A DNA stretch of 64,000 nt from NCBI GenBank assembly GCA_965250205.1, contig CBDFNK010000009.1, forward strand, positions 5,720 to 69,719. Reading direction: 5' to 3'. This document shows, in pieces, positions 28,579 through 39,938 of this stretch (positions are counted from its first letter, which is position 1; each line of letters opens with the position of its first letter). The notes below the pieces were generated by a model. It was not told where the DNA came from. It saw only the letters and a list, made by a program, of their open reading frames with translations, and did not search any database. Position numbers and translations under genes: made by a program. This DNA comes from JAHZKN01 sp965250205 (GTDB lineage: Bacteria; Pseudomonadota; Alphaproteobacteria; Rhizobiales; Hyphomicrobiaceae).

Positions 28579-30209
28579 GCCGCGCCCCCCTTGCCGGACT
28601 TTTTAGAAGCTTTTGCATCGGCTTTGGGCGTTACGCTGCGGGGTGCGCCACCCTTTGCCGCCTCAGCATCAGGATCGACATAGCGTGGGAACACACCTTC
28701 AGGTGCAGGCAACGCGGTACCTGCCTTGAGGCGACCTGTCTCACCAAGGTGGGTAAAACTACGTTGATCCGCAGCTTGGCCCAATAGGTCGAGCAGCTTT
28801 TCTGACGCTATTGGCACCACAGGTGCTGCCAAAATCGCCACCTGACGCACAACTTCTGCTGTTACGTAAAGGATGGTGCCCATACGCTCTGGGTCGGTCT
28901 TCTTTTTGGCCCAGGGTTCTTCGCCTGCAAAATAGCGATTGGCGGCACCGACAATAGACCACACGGCATCAAGATATCGGGTCAACGCCTGGCGATCCAT
29001 CTGTTTGCGAACGTCGGCATAAAGCGCATCGGCAGCGGTCAAAATCGTTTCATCATCTTTTGTCAGCGGCCCAGGTGTTGGCACCTCGCCTGCACAGTTC
29101 TTCGCAATCATCGATAACGAGCGCTGGGCTAAATTGCCAAGATCATTGGCAAGGTCAGCATTGATGCGATTGATAATGGCTTCGTGTGAATAGCTGCCAT
29201 CTTGGCCGAAATTTACCTCTCGTAGAAAGAAGTAGCGCGTTTGATCAACGCCATAGGTATTCACGAGGACAAACGGGTCGACAACATTGCCAACCGACTT
29301 CGACATTTTCTCACCCTTGTTGAATAAGAACCCGTGCGCAAAAACGCGTGATGGCAATTCAAGCCCGGCAGACATCAAGAACGCTGGCCAAAAAACACCG
29401 TGAAAACGTATGATGTCTTTGCCGATGACGTGAACATTAGCTGGCCAGAACGCCCATTTTTCATCACTCTCATCTGGAAAGCCGAGCGCTGTTATGTAAT
29501 TTGTCAGCGCGTCAACCCAGACATACATGACATGCGGGTCTGCACCTGGAACAGGAATGCCCCAGTCCAACGTAGTGCGGGAAATTGATAAGTCTTCCAG
29601 TCCACCTTTTACAAAGCTAACGACTTCATTCCGCCTTTCCTTTGGCAAGATGAAGTCGGGACACTCTTCATAGAGTTGCAACAAGCGATCTTGATATGCA
29701 GACAGGCGAAAGAAGTAGGTCTCCTCTTCGGTCCATGTCACTGGCGTGCCTTGCGGGCCTAGGCGCACGCCATCTTCGCCAACGGTGGTTTCAGGCTCGG
29801 CATAAAATGCTTCATCGCGCACCGAATACCAACCTGCATAGGGTTTTAAAAAGATATCTCCAGCATCCGCCATGCGCTGCCAAATGGCCTGAGCGGAAGT
29901 ATAGTGGCGCGGCTCAGTCGTGCGAATAAAATCATCGTTGGAGAGAGACAGCGTTTGCACCATTTCTTGAAAACGTAGGGCATTTCGGTCGGCGAGCTGA
30001 GATGGGTTGATCCCCTCCTTGTCAGCAGTTTGTTTCATCTTGAGACCGTGCTCATCGGTGCCGGTCAGAAAATACACATCCTTGCCGTCAAGACGCTCAA
30101 AGCGCGCAATGGCATCGGTCGCAATCGCTTCGTAAGCATGGCCGATGTGCGGCACGCCGTTGGGGTAAGAAATGGCAGTTGTAATGTAAAACCTTTGCCG
30201 TTCGGCCAT
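28575..30209 (-). CDS. metG: Methionyl-tRNA synthetase
   Basis: A 544-residue class I synthetase that charges tRNA-Met. The HIGH motif is in YPNGVPHIGHAYEAI near residue 20 and the KMSKS motif in NKGEKMSKSVGNVVD near residue 300. The LTGTDEHGLKM segment is also diagnostic. There is no C-terminal EMAP tRNA-binding domain; instead a short Lys/Ala-rich tail (DAKASKKSGKGG). This is the short alphaproteobacterial form. The stop overlaps the tatD start by 4 bp. Confidence 0.97.
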   Translation of the reverse strand: MAERQRFYITTAISYPNGVPHIGHAYEAIATDAIARFERLDGKDVYFLTGTDEHGLKMKQTADKEGINPSQLADRNALRFQEMVQTLSLSNDDFIRTTEPRHYTSAQAIWQRMADAGDIFLKPYAGWYSVRDEAFYAEPETTVGEDGVRLGPQGTPVTWTEEETYFFRLSAYQDRLLQLYEECPDFILPKERRNEVVSFVKGGLEDLSISRTTLDWGIPVPGADPHVMYVWVDALTNYITALGFPDESDEKWAFWPANVHVIGKDIIRFHGVFWPAFLMSAGLELPSRVFAHGFLFNKGEKMSKSVGNVVDPFVLVNTYGVDQTRYFFLREVNFGQDGSYSHEAIINRINADLANDLGNLAQRSLSMIAKNCAGEVPTPGPLTKDDETILTAADALYADVRKQMDRQALTRYLDAVWSIVGAANRYFAGEEPWAKKKTDPERMGTILYVTAEVVRQVAILAAPVVPIASEKLLDLLGQAADQRSFTHLGETGRLKAGTALPAPEGVFPRYVDPDAEAAKGGAPRSVTPKADAKASKKSGKGGAA

Positions 30210-30268
30210 CGTGGGTCCTGTTGGTTGTGTGCTGTTTCACGCACCGTGTCTGACGGCGCAACCGCAGC

Positions 30269-31375
30269 TCATGATGCGGCTTTGGAAAGTCCGGAAAAGA
30301 CGCTGAGGATCAGCGATTTGCGGTCCAGGTTAAGGCTCAAGGTCTCGGCCCGTTCGCGGACCCCTCTTTCCCATAGCTCAGCCCAACTGGCAACCGTGAC
30401 GGCGCTGATCAAGCGGCCTGCAAGCGCAATGTCGCGATCAGAACCAACACCGGTGGCCTGCGCTTTGGTCAAGGTCGCGATGCGTTGAAAAATGAGGTCG
30501 GTTGCCAGTTGAAATTTCTGTTCTTGTCCTGGAGCAGAAACATCCTCAGCAAAGGTCCGGACATCAGGCCAATTGATATTTGGCAATGACGCCATCAACC
30601 GGTCTATTCGCTTGACGAGCGCCTCCCCCTCTTGGTCACCAAGCACTAGGGCGCGGCCTACAGACCCCAGGGAAACCTGTTCAATGTGCATGACCCTGTC
30701 CGGCAACAGTGTGGTCTGAACGCCATCTTCGCGGGCCAGTAAAGCTTGATTGATGGCCTTGGAAAACGACCCACTCGCCAAGGGCTCAAACGCCAATGTG
30801 CGACATCGCGAACGTATCGTGGCCAACAGTCTTCCTGGTTGGGGTGCAACCAACAAAAATATGGTTTGGCGCGGTGGCTCTTCAAGCACTTTTAACAACG
30901 CGTTGGCGGCTGCATTGTTGAGATCATTGGCGCTATCAATAAGCACGACACGCCAACTGCCAACATCTGCCGTTTTGCCAACAAACGGGCGCAGTTTGCG
31001 CACTTCATCGACGGGAATGGTTGTGGTGAACTTTTTTGTTTTAGGATCATGAAATCGTCGGATCACAAGCAGGCGAGGATGCGAGAGATTGGCAATGAGG
31101 CGCACGCTTTGCTCACCACCCAAATCGCCTGCACCCCCTTCAGCCAACAGCATCCGCGCGGCTTTATAAGCAAACGTTGCTTTGCCAATACCGGCCGGCC
31201 CGCTCAGCAACCAGGCATGGTGTAATCGTCCGGATTGGGCGGCGTCCTGGAACACCTGCCAAGGCCGCTCATGTCCAAACAGGTCCACCGTATGGCGGGG
31301 ATGGGGGAAATCAGCCAGACGATCCGCTTCTGGCAGATCATCTTGTCCGTCGATTTCAACTACAGAACGCGCCAT
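30269..31375 (-). CDS. holB: DNA polymerase III subunit delta'
   Basis: The protein is 368 residues from ATG 31375 (MARSVVEIDG), chosen because this start shares one base with the tmk stop (TGATG); the frame is open 15 codons further upstream inside tmk. Delta' is part of the clamp loader. Walker A is WLLSGPAGIGKATFAYKAA, and the AAA+ sensor region is VLIDSANDLNNAAANALLK followed by LEEPPRQTIFLL. No zinc-binding cysteine cluster is evident, as is common in alphaproteobacteria. The tmk-holB-metG-tatD order is conserved. Confidence 0.94.
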   Translation of the reverse strand: MARSVVEIDGQDDLPEADRLADFPHPRHTVDLFGHERPWQVFQDAAQSGRLHHAWLLSGPAGIGKATFAYKAARMLLAEGGAGDLGGEQSVRLIANLSHPRLLVIRRFHDPKTKKFTTTIPVDEVRKLRPFVGKTADVGSWRVVLIDSANDLNNAAANALLKVLEEPPRQTIFLLVAPQPGRLLATIRSRCRTLAFEPLASGSFSKAINQALLAREDGVQTTLLPDRVMHIEQVSLGSVGRALVLGDQEGEALVKRIDRLMASLPNINWPDVRTFAEDVSAPGQEQKFQLATDLIFQRIATLTKAQATGVGSDRDIALAGRLISAVTVASWAELWERGVRERAETLSLNLDRKSLILSVFSGLSKAAS

Positions 31376-32049
31376 CAATTGCGCTCCCTCGGTCGCAGTC
31401 GATCTTTGACTACGGTCCAAATATTGTCACTTATTGCATCGGCGTATCGATTACCGTCGATAATGGTGCAGCGTCCTGGATTGTTCGCGGCGATGTCTAA
31501 AAATCCGCGCCGGAGCGCTTCGTGGAAAGCAACAGCACGGCCTTCAAACCGATCAGGATGAGCCGCCTGGTCTTTTTTGCCATTCTGTTTTGAAGTTCGA
31601 CGCACATCGGCGCGTTGCATACCAATTTTGGGATCCAAATCAATCATCAACGTCAAGTCAGGCTGAGTTTCAGCTACGACCAGCGCATCCAGTGCATCAA
31701 TGGTTTTAGAATCAAGCGCGCCCGCTGTGCCTTGGTAGGCGCGGGTTGAATCGGCAAACCGATCACAAATGACCCAGCACCCTTTTACCAATGCGGGACG
31801 GATTAAGGTTTCAAGGTGATCCGCCCTGGCGGCATAAAATAACAGCGCTTCACTGAGCGCTGAATGTTCTGGCGTCGTGGCATCCAGCAGCACCTCGCGC
31901 AGGTGTTCGCCAAACGGACTACCACCAGGTTCGCGTGTCATGACAACATCAAGCCCCAAGGCGCGCAATCGGGCTGCGAGCAAATCGGCCTGTGTGGATT
32001 TGCCAGCCCCTTCCCCGCCTTCCAATGTAATGAATTTGCCGTTGGCCAT
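31375..32049 (-). CDS. tmk: Thymidylate kinase
   Basis: The protein is 224 residues from ATG 32049 (MANGKFITLEGG); the upstream extension to 32112 is not family-like. It phosphorylates dTMP to dTDP. The P-loop is LEGGEGAGKSTQADLL, the DRX-type motif REPGGSPFGEHLREVL, and the DRF segment is VICDRFADSTRAYQGTAG. The stop shares one base with the holB start. Confidence 0.96.
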   Translation of the reverse strand: MANGKFITLEGGEGAGKSTQADLLAARLRALGLDVVMTREPGGSPFGEHLREVLLDATTPEHSALSEALLFYAARADHLETLIRPALVKGCWVICDRFADSTRAYQGTAGALDSKTIDALDALVVAETQPDLTLMIDLDPKIGMQRADVRRTSKQNGKKDQAAHPDRFEGRAVAFHEALRRGFLDIAANNPGRCTIIDGNRYADAISDNIWTVVKDRLRPRERN

Positions 32050-32171
32050 ATGTGTACGTGTTGTTGTTTCGGTTGCAGGCCATCCTAACATGGCATGGCA
32101 CGGTGGGCGCACACGGGATGCCGAAGCGTGACAATCACGCCAGTGCGCAATGATCGGGGATGAGCCAGATG

Positions 32172-33401
32172 TTAAGGCTTGCCGGACAGGGCATCAAGAG
32201 GCAGCAGGTCGAGAGCCAGATAGAGCAGTGAATCAAAGCCTTGGCGGATAAACGTGGCCTTTGAGACATCCTCTTTGGCATACAGCGGGACTTCACTGAC
32301 CGCACTCGTTGAGCTTGTCACCCTGAGCTTGGCAATCTTCTGGCCCTTTGCAATCGGCGGTTTGATCGGCCCCTGATAAACAATCTCGCCTTTGAGTTTT
32401 TGGTTGGCAGGATAGCGCGGCAGGATCACTTCCAACGGGCCTTTCGATATCAATGGCACATACATTGAGCTGCCGCCCCAGACCCGCGCGTAGCCAATGT
32501 CGGCATCAGCCTCAAATAGTTTGAACTTCGCAAACGCGCGATAACCCCATGATAAAAGCTTGCGCGCTTCGGACTTGCGTTCTGCAGCTGTTTTAAGATC
32601 CATCACAACGCCAATCAAGCGACGCCCATCATTGACGCCCGAGAATACCAATCCATAACCCGCTTCGCTGGTGTGACCGGTTTTAAGACCATCAACGCCT
32701 AAGTCTGCGCTCAACAATGGATTGCGATTGTAAAACTTGTGACGACGATATTTAAACAAGCGTTCGGCAAAAACCGGATAGTACTCTGGATAGGTTTTGA
32801 TCAAATGCGTAGCAAGATTGGCAAGCTCACGCGCTGTCATCAGGTGACCTTGTTCATCAAGCCCGGTGGCATTTGCAAATGTTGATTTGGTCAAACCGAT
32901 GTGGCGCGCCTCTGCATTCATGCGTACAGCAAATGCGGCCTCGGTACCTGACATCGCTTCGGCCACAGCAATACACGCATCATTGCCAGACTGAATCATA
33001 ATGCCTTTCATCAGATCTTCAACAGTCGCCATTTTGTTGACCGGCACAAACATGGCAGACGTACCCGACGGCGCACCGCCCTTGCGCCATGCGTTGACGC
33101 TCATCACAAATTTATCGCTGAGACTGATGGTACCGTCTTTGATGGCTTTGAAGAGCACAGCAAGCGTCATCAGTTTGCTCATACTTGCGGGCGGGGCCAA
33201 TGCATCAGCATTTTTTTGGTAAAGGATGGCGCCTGAATTGTAATCAATCAAAATGGCGCTTTTTGCTTTGGTGGCATATCCAGACTGAGCAGTGGCAGGC
33301 AGCGTGCTCATGGCTATGGCGAGAATAAACATCCCTATAAGCCCGAACCAATAGCGGTACGAAACAGTTGGTCTATGGCCAACCAACAAAGATCGGTTCA
33401 C
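32172..33401 (-). CDS. D-alanyl-D-alanine carboxypeptidase (penicillin-binding protein 5/6 type)
   Basis: A 409-residue exported serine peptidase that trims the terminal D-Ala from peptidoglycan stem peptides. A hydrophobic signal segment (IGMFILAIAMSTLPATAQS) is followed by the peptidase S11 domain. Catalytic motifs are complete: SMSK (SxxK) in APPASMSKLMTL, SGN in GIMIQSGNDAC, and KTG in VDGLKTGHTSEAGYG. The C-terminal part is a PBP5-type domain (KGPLEVILPR) that ends in a probable amphipathic membrane anchor. It lies between rlpA and tmk. The exact dacA/dacC/dacD name cannot be set from sequence. Confidence 0.93.
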   Translation of the reverse strand: MNRSLLVGHRPTVSYRYWFGLIGMFILAIAMSTLPATAQSGYATKAKSAILIDYNSGAILYQKNADALAPPASMSKLMTLAVLFKAIKDGTISLSDKFVMSVNAWRKGGAPSGTSAMFVPVNKMATVEDLMKGIMIQSGNDACIAVAEAMSGTEAAFAVRMNAEARHIGLTKSTFANATGLDEQGHLMTARELANLATHLIKTYPEYYPVFAERLFKYRRHKFYNRNPLLSADLGVDGLKTGHTSEAGYGLVFSGVNDGRRLIGVVMDLKTAAERKSEARKLLSWGYRAFAKFKLFEADADIGYARVWGGSSMYVPLISKGPLEVILPRYPANQKLKGEIVYQGPIKPPIAKGQKIAKLRVTSSTSAVSEVPLYAKEDVSKATFIRQGFDSLLYLALDLLPLDALSGKP

Positions 33402-33563
33402 GACGGCACCACCCCAGGGTTAAAATTTCAGGATGGCTGGATTATCGAAGGTTCGCTGGGGTTGTGTCAACCAAAGACTCCGTCTCTGCACCCACCAATG
33501 TGGGCAGATGTCGGTGGCTGGCACAACAACGCACAATGACTTACATCTACTGTTTGACTCACT

Positions 33564-33655
33564 CCTTCGCAGAAAAGCAAGCCCGGCCTTCGCAGAAAAG
33601 CAAGCCCGGCCTTCGCAGAAAAGCAAGCCCGGCCTTCGCAGAAAAGCAAGCCCGG
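33564..33655. repeat. Four perfect 23-bp tandem repeats
   Basis: The 23-bp unit starts CCTTCGCAGAAAAGCAAGCC and ends CGG; it occurs four times with no mismatch at 33564, 33587, 33610 and 33633. It lies between the rlpA stop and the D,D-carboxypeptidase start, in the probable leader of the latter. There are no spacers, so it is not a CRISPR array. Copy number may vary between strains. Confidence 0.92.
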
Positions 33656-33691
33656 CTGCCTACATAACACAAAAAGAGGCCCGTCTAATTT

Positions 33692-34519
33692 CTAGCGACC
33701 CAGGCCCTGGCGATAACGATGCGGATCCCACCCTTGTTGTGCTTGGGCCTGTTGCACTGGAGGCTGTTGCGACCTCGCGAAGCGCTGTGGGGCTTGGTAG
33801 CGCGTTCGGCCAAGATTTTGCTGTCGCCGGGCACGGGCTAAAGCAACGCTGTGCGGCTGGTTCCAATTTTGAGCGGCTAGAAATTTGCGTTCGTGGGCGT
33901 CATTGCCATCGAGCGGCGCTGGACCTGCATACTGCACACGAACTTTGCCGACGCCGGATCGCTCCATACCAAGTGCGCGTGCTGTGGCCCGAGATAAATC
34001 AATGATACGATTACCGGCATAGGGTCCGCGATCGTTGATGCGGACAAGCACAGTACGACCATTGATCTGATTGGTAACATAGGCATAACTAGGCAGCGGC
34101 AACGTCTTATGCGCCGCTGTCAGTGCGTTCATGTCATAGGTTTCACCGTTTGCAGTAAGACGGGAATGAAAGTCGCTGCCATACCAAGATGCAATGCCGA
34201 TACGGTTGTAGCTCGGGTCTTCATGCGGCGTGTACCAGCGCCCGCCAATTTTGTAAGGCGAGCCAACCTTTCTATAGCCACCACCTTTCGGCAACGAACT
34301 GAATCGGCGCGGACTGGCACTGACGCCAAGTGTCGGCGAAACTTTAGGCGCCAGCACATTTCTTAGTCGTGGTGCACGCTCAGAACCTGAGCAACCGCTT
34401 GCCAAGCCGGCAACGCATAACGCCAACAGTGTTGGGCCATAAACCCATGTGCCTAAGGAGGTTTTCAGCGCCCGCACCCGCGCTATGGCCGGGCTACGCC
34501 CGTCATCTGATCCAGTCAT
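33692..34519 (-). CDS. rlpA: RlpA-type septal lytic transglycosylase / rare lipoprotein A
   Basis: A 275-residue exported lipoprotein: a lipobox LASGC near residue 43 after a hydrophobic run (TLLALCVAG). The double-psi beta-barrel domain is GIASWYGSDFHSRLTANGE through VLVRINDRGPYAGNRIIDLS, including the conserved active-site Asp. RlpA proteins act on or bind denuded glycan at the septum. The C-terminal segment is Gln/Ala-rich and lacks a clear SPOR domain. It lies at the head of the minus-strand block. Confidence 0.92.
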   Translation of the reverse strand: MTGSDDGRSPAIARVRALKTSLGTWVYGPTLLALCVAGLASGCSGSERAPRLRNVLAPKVSPTLGVSASPRRFSSLPKGGGYRKVGSPYKIGGRWYTPHEDPSYNRIGIASWYGSDFHSRLTANGETYDMNALTAAHKTLPLPSYAYVTNQINGRTVLVRINDRGPYAGNRIIDLSRATARALGMERSGVGKVRVQYAGPAPLDGNDAHERKFLAAQNWNQPHSVALARARRQQNLGRTRYQAPQRFARSQQPPVQQAQAQQGWDPHRYRQGLGR

Positions 34520-34846
34520 CTGCCTTTACCCTTTAAGGGCCCGCTTTTGATGCGAGCTTTCCTCACGTCCAGCTCACATCTGATGTCTTATTTCGACACC
34601 TTGACCCAAGCTCGACCAAAATATGACAGAGGGACGTTGAAATCCCCTTAAAGGCCGGTCTGACGTGCCGCAGACTGGCCCTGTTGAGCTTGGCACCAGG
34701 ATTGGATTGGGTCCCGGCCCGTTGGCCTCATTTATTGGGACGTCTCAAGTTGCCTATGCGTCCCGATTGACCAACCTGTCCCGCGACCCAATCCCGCTCT
34801 GGCGCTTTGGCGCAAAGCTTGTTAGGGCGTCGGGCAGATGACATCA
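34520..34846. other. Intergenic region between rlpA and tRNA-Ser
   Basis: 327 bp with no gene. It should contain the rlpA promoter on the minus strand and the tRNA-Ser promoter on the plus strand. No hairpin or repeat stands out. Confidence 0.5.
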
Positions 34847-36469
<1,623 letters not shown>

Positions 36470-36473
<4 letters not shown>

Positions 36474-36871
36474 GTCTCCTCACTTTCCCGGTGCGCAAGT
36501 GATGTTTCGTCTTCCGCATCGATTGTTGTTTTTTGTTGTTTTGGATGAGGTGAGTTTAGCATAGACCGGAGTTCTTCCGGCAGATAGTTTTCAATTTCAT
36601 CCCGAGATGTTTCACCGTCGATTTTAAAATCGCAATCGACGCTTTGATCGATTTGCTGGAACGGATGCACACCAAATCCGAGGGATGCAAACTCCACAAT
36701 GATGCTCCAAAGCGCAGTAATGAACTCGCGCTTTTCGTCTTCAGTTAGATCCGCCTCTTCCAATAATTGCTCATACTTTTCGTAATCGATCTGCAAAATT
36801 GGTTCGCCGGTTGTTTCTTTGGTCAGCCGGAGGGCCGAACAAAATTCGTTAGGGGTGTCGTTTTTGTTCAT
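36470..36871 (-). CDS. Hypothetical acidic protein upstream of the integrase
   Basis: 133 residues, acidic (EDEKREF, ENYLPEELRSML), with no signal or membrane segment. The stop overlaps the recombinase start by 4 bp, so the two are translated together; a role in controlling or assisting integration is an inference. A GAGGT-type ribosome-binding site precedes the ATG. I do not recognise the family. Confidence 0.75.
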
Positions 36872-37045
36872 CTTGACCTCCTTCCAGTTTTAGGTAGAGA
36901 ACAAAGTAAGAACATCTTATGTTAAAACAGTAAGCAATTGCAAGAATTATTTTTATACTGACTTATGGAAATACCATTGTATTCAGGATGTTATGGCATC
37001 GCACGTGTTTCAAACATGCGCTGTCAAAGACGGTCAAACATAAGG

Positions 37046-37711
37046 CTACCGCCGTCTAGACGGCAGTCTTGCAGCTGTCTTTTGCGGGGCGTTTTCTTTG
37101 GCTTTTTGCCGGACATCTTTTTCCGCATCGATCTGCGGGCGGTAATAGGTTTCATCAAGCCGTGCGCCCCATTCTTTCCAGCTCATGCCGTCATCACCCT
37201 GTTGGACGTTAAAGGCCTCAATCATGAGTTTCTTGGCGTGGTTGTCCGTGAAGCCCAACTCGTCAGCAAGAGTTTGGGCTTTTTCTGCCACGCTACGGTG
37301 AAAGGCGATCTTATCGCCATTGGCCATGCGCACTTCAATCTCATGGGCATTGACAAGTGCCATATCTCTGAGGTTTTCGGGCTGTGTTTCTTCACGCGCC
37401 TTTAATTTTTCGCGCAATTGATTCATGGTTTGACCGGTCCGCTCTTTAAAAAGATCACGGACCGTGCCTTCCAGTTTGCGCGCATCCATATTTTCTGATC
37501 GCGCCATGGCATAGGCGTAGTCTTGCAGCTTATCTTTGAAAGACCCGCTACGATAAATTTCTCGCTCAATGACTCTGGTGATGGCTATCGCCTCATCAAA
37601 TTGCGGATCGGTCAAAAGCCTGCCGGAAAAAGTCTCACGGGCTGCGCTCAATTCATTGTCAGACTTGTTCTTGGTTATTTCATCCAGTTCAAGGGTAGTG
37701 GTATCGGTCAT
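37046..37711 (-). CDS. Hypothetical protein of the transfer-like operon
   Basis: 221 residues, soluble, helical and charged, with a basic C-terminus (KTAARLPSRRR). No catalytic motif is recognised. It follows the next gene by 28 bp on the same strand and has GGGAG before its ATG. It ends the run of genes that begins with the SprT-like protein. A DNA- or partner-binding role in transfer is possible, but nothing proves it. Confidence 0.7.
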   Translation of the reverse strand: MTDTTTLELDEITKNKSDNELSAARETFSGRLLTDPQFDEAIAITRVIEREIYRSGSFKDKLQDYAYAMARSENMDARKLEGTVRDLFKERTGQTMNQLREKLKAREETQPENLRDMALVNAHEIEVRMANGDKIAFHRSVAEKAQTLADELGFTDNHAKKLMIEAFNVQQGDDGMSWKEWGARLDETYYRPQIDAEKDVRQKAKENAPQKTAARLPSRRR

Positions 37712-37739
37712 GGGTTTGGTCTCCCTGTAGTGTTACGTG

Positions 37740-38246
37740 TTAACGGCGGCGCAATCGAACGCCAGCGCGATCCAGTGTTGAGGGGTGCCTTGGCAAATCA
37801 GACGCATCCTGCTCGGTGGCGCGGGCAAAGTCTTTTTCAAGTGTGTCTGAAGCTGATTGTTTCCGAGCGTTTGTTTGTATGGCTTCAAGCGCGCGCGTTT
37901 CCTGAATATCAAACCGGCTCATGGCATTGAGATGGGCAAAGCGAACTTCGCGCTCGGCACGAAATCTCAACGCACTTTTGTTAAAGCGGTCTTGACCGAA
38001 CGCGGGGTGGGTGAGGTCTTTATTCGCAGCGCCTGCCTTGTTCATTAGCCGTAAGACCGCTTCATCGACGCGGCTCGCGTAATTTTGTTGGTAGTTGGAA
38101 ACTGCTTTACGCCGAGATGTATCAAAGCGTTTGATCACATTGAGTGCTTTGATACGGTCTTCCCGAGTGAAGGCCTCATCTGCCAGCAGTCTGAGACCGG
38201 CCAGATGAAACGTTTGTTTCAAATCCTGTTTTATGTCAGCCGACAT
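37740..38246 (-). CDS. Hypothetical basic helical protein
   Basis: 168 residues from ATG 38246 (MSADIKQDLKQTF), chosen because AGGAGG lies 8 bases before it; the upstream open frame to 38375 is antisense-like and overlaps another gene. The protein is strongly helical and basic, with Ala/Arg-rich segments (FDIQETRALEAIQTNARKQ) and no membrane segment. Family not recognised. It overlaps the small membrane protein gene before it by 11 bp. Confidence 0.7.
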   Translation of the reverse strand: MSADIKQDLKQTFHLAGLRLLADEAFTREDRIKALNVIKRFDTSRRKAVSNYQQNYASRVDEAVLRLMNKAGAANKDLTHPAFGQDRFNKSALRFRAEREVRFAHLNAMSRFDIQETRALEAIQTNARKQSASDTLEKDFARATEQDASDLPRHPSTLDRAGVRLRRR

Positions 38247-38532
38247 GGTTTGGTCCTCCTCTTTGGAAGAAACGAATAAGTTGGCACTGGCCATGCGTTG
38301 GGTGATGAACGGTAAAAGCCCCATTTGGGCCAAGATACGTGCAGCGCAGATAGAAACGATCAGCGAATGGATCAAACCCCTGGCCCTCTTGCCGAAGGCG
38401 AGGATCAGATATGTCGCGCCAGGAATAGGACCATCTCAGATGCGGTAGGCCGTAAATGACCGTAGCCAAATAAATGGCGGTCGGAACGATCAACCACAGC
38501 GCATAGCTCAGACGAAGAAAGCGTACTCTCAT
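38236..38532 (-). CDS. Small membrane protein next to the coupling ATPase
   Basis: 98 residues with one or two hydrophobic helices near the N-terminus (YALWLIVPTAIYLATVIYGL). Its start overlaps the coupling-protein stop by 4 bp and its end overlaps the next gene by 11 bp. It may be a membrane partner of the coupling ATPase. Family not recognised. Confidence 0.7.
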   Translation of the reverse strand: MRVRFLRLSYALWLIVPTAIYLATVIYGLPHLRWSYSWRDISDPRLRQEGQGFDPFADRFYLRCTYLGPNGAFTVHHPTHGQCQLIRFFQRGGPNHVG

Positions 38533-39938
38533 GCCGCGTCCTCCACCTTTTGTGGTGCAGGCAGAGTTACAATTGGTGCTGGCTCTAAACGGCCGCCTTC
38601 AAGCGGGTTGTCTTCAAGGTCAAAGCAATATGGTGCAATCTGGTTTTGTCTGATCTTCTTGGCGTGGATAAAGCCGATATCCTTGATATGGATGATCTGC
38701 TCATCACCCGGAAGTTTCATTAATTCTTCGGGCGTAAAGAGACGTTCTCTCACCGTTGCCAGGTTGGCGCTGAATTCCACGCGGTCAGAAGAATAGCCCC
38801 GGCTGTGACTGACATGCAGCGCATCGCCAATGGCTTTTGAAACACGTTCGGCTTCAACAAAGGACGAAAACCCGAACCACTGTTTGATCACCGCGTTTTC
38901 TTCAATAGTGAGGGTTTCTTTCTCACCATATTTACGTTCAATTTCTGAGCGCGATTGCGCAACCATATGCACATTACCGCCATAGGCCCGCATGGTGGTC
39001 AGACGCGATACCAATTCTTTGAGCGGCGCGTTGGTAAATTCATCAAGGATGAAATCAACAACCAGACCTTTTGTACCGAGCAACGCTTCCATGAAGGATT
39101 GCAGGTGAAGCGCGAAATACGGCCCCAAACGCTCCATATGCCTCTGCGGCCCAACCAGAAACACAACATAGTTCTGTTCCAGCAATTCCAGATGCGTGAG
39201 ATCAGCGTCAGCGCCTGCAAAATGAAGCGGGCTTCCAGCAGAAAACACCCGAAGCGCTTTGAGGATCGCACCGCGATGCTGACTAAAATGCTCGGGGCTT
39301 TTTTGCATTTCTTCGGTATGGATCGCCAAAGATTTTAGAGCCGGATCTCTATGTCCTTTGTTGATCGTGATCGCTGCATTCAAGAGTTTTGGATCAGATA
39401 AAAGACTCCACACCGCGCCCGGATAAACATCTCTCCCGGGACTACCAAGAATGGCCAGCTGACCAAACTCAGCCAGTGTGCGAGGTTCATCGCGCCAATA
39501 GGCATTGCGTTGATCACGCGGCGGCTCTTCGATCAAGGCGTTATTGGCATTGTCTGTCGCAAAAACCAGTTCGCCTTTTTGTGCTTTATGCGCCGCAATG
39601 ACCCCGCCATAGGGATTGAGATCAATGCGATAGGGGTTTTCACGGCCAAGAATTTTAAAGTCATCAATGATCGCAATCTTGCGGCCATAGCCGGCGCACA
39701 TCGCAGCACATTGCGCCGCGATCTCACCGTCTTTGACATCGGTGATAATGATTGTGCGTCTGTTATCAGCCAACATTGATTGCAGCCAGGGCAGCGCGCC
39801 GCAGGTTGTCTTGCCACCTCCCGCAGCAGAAAGAAGCAAAGAGTGTGAGGGCTTGGGTTCATAGATGGGGCGTCCCTGCATTGTCAGTCCAAGCAACCGG
39901 CGACCGGCTTTGGTCTTGTGATTGGTGTCACCCATCAA
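38529..39938 (-). CDS. Type IV coupling protein (VirD4/TraG/TraD-like ATPase)
   Basis: A 469-residue motor protein. Walker A is LLLSAAGGGKTTCGALPWL (AAGGGKTT), and the Walker B is VVDFILDEFTNAPLKEL. The segment VHMVAQSRSEIERKYG is the conserved sensor region of VirD4/TraG proteins. The usual N-terminal transmembrane helices are missing, so the small membrane proteins beside it may supply the anchor. In conjugation this ATPase delivers the relaxase-DNA complex to a secretion channel. It overlaps the neighbouring genes by 4 and 11 bp. Confidence 0.9.
   Translation of the reverse strand: MMGDTNHKTKAGRRLLGLTMQGRPIYEPKPSHSLLLSAAGGGKTTCGALPWLQSMLADNRRTIIITDVKDGEIAAQCAAMCAGYGRKIAIIDDFKILGRENPYRIDLNPYGGVIAAHKAQKGELVFATDNANNALIEEPPRDQRNAYWRDEPRTLAEFGQLAILGSPGRDVYPGAVWSLLSDPKLLNAAITINKGHRDPALKSLAIHTEEMQKSPEHFSQHRGAILKALRVFSAGSPLHFAGADADLTHLELLEQNYVVFLVGPQRHMERLGPYFALHLQSFMEALLGTKGLVVDFILDEFTNAPLKELVSRLTTMRAYGGNVHMVAQSRSEIERKYGEKETLTIEENAVIKQWFGFSSFVEAERVSKAIGDALHVSHSRGYSSDRVEFSANLATVRERLFTPEELMKLPGDEQIIHIKDIGFIHAKKIRQNQIAPYCFDLEDNPLEGGRLEPAPIVTLPAPQKVEDAA

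Noticed and set aside
33420..33670. Open frames through the 23-bp tandem repeats, and a possible CRISPR array
   Set aside because: The units are directly adjacent with no spacers, and the frames are produced by the repeat itself.
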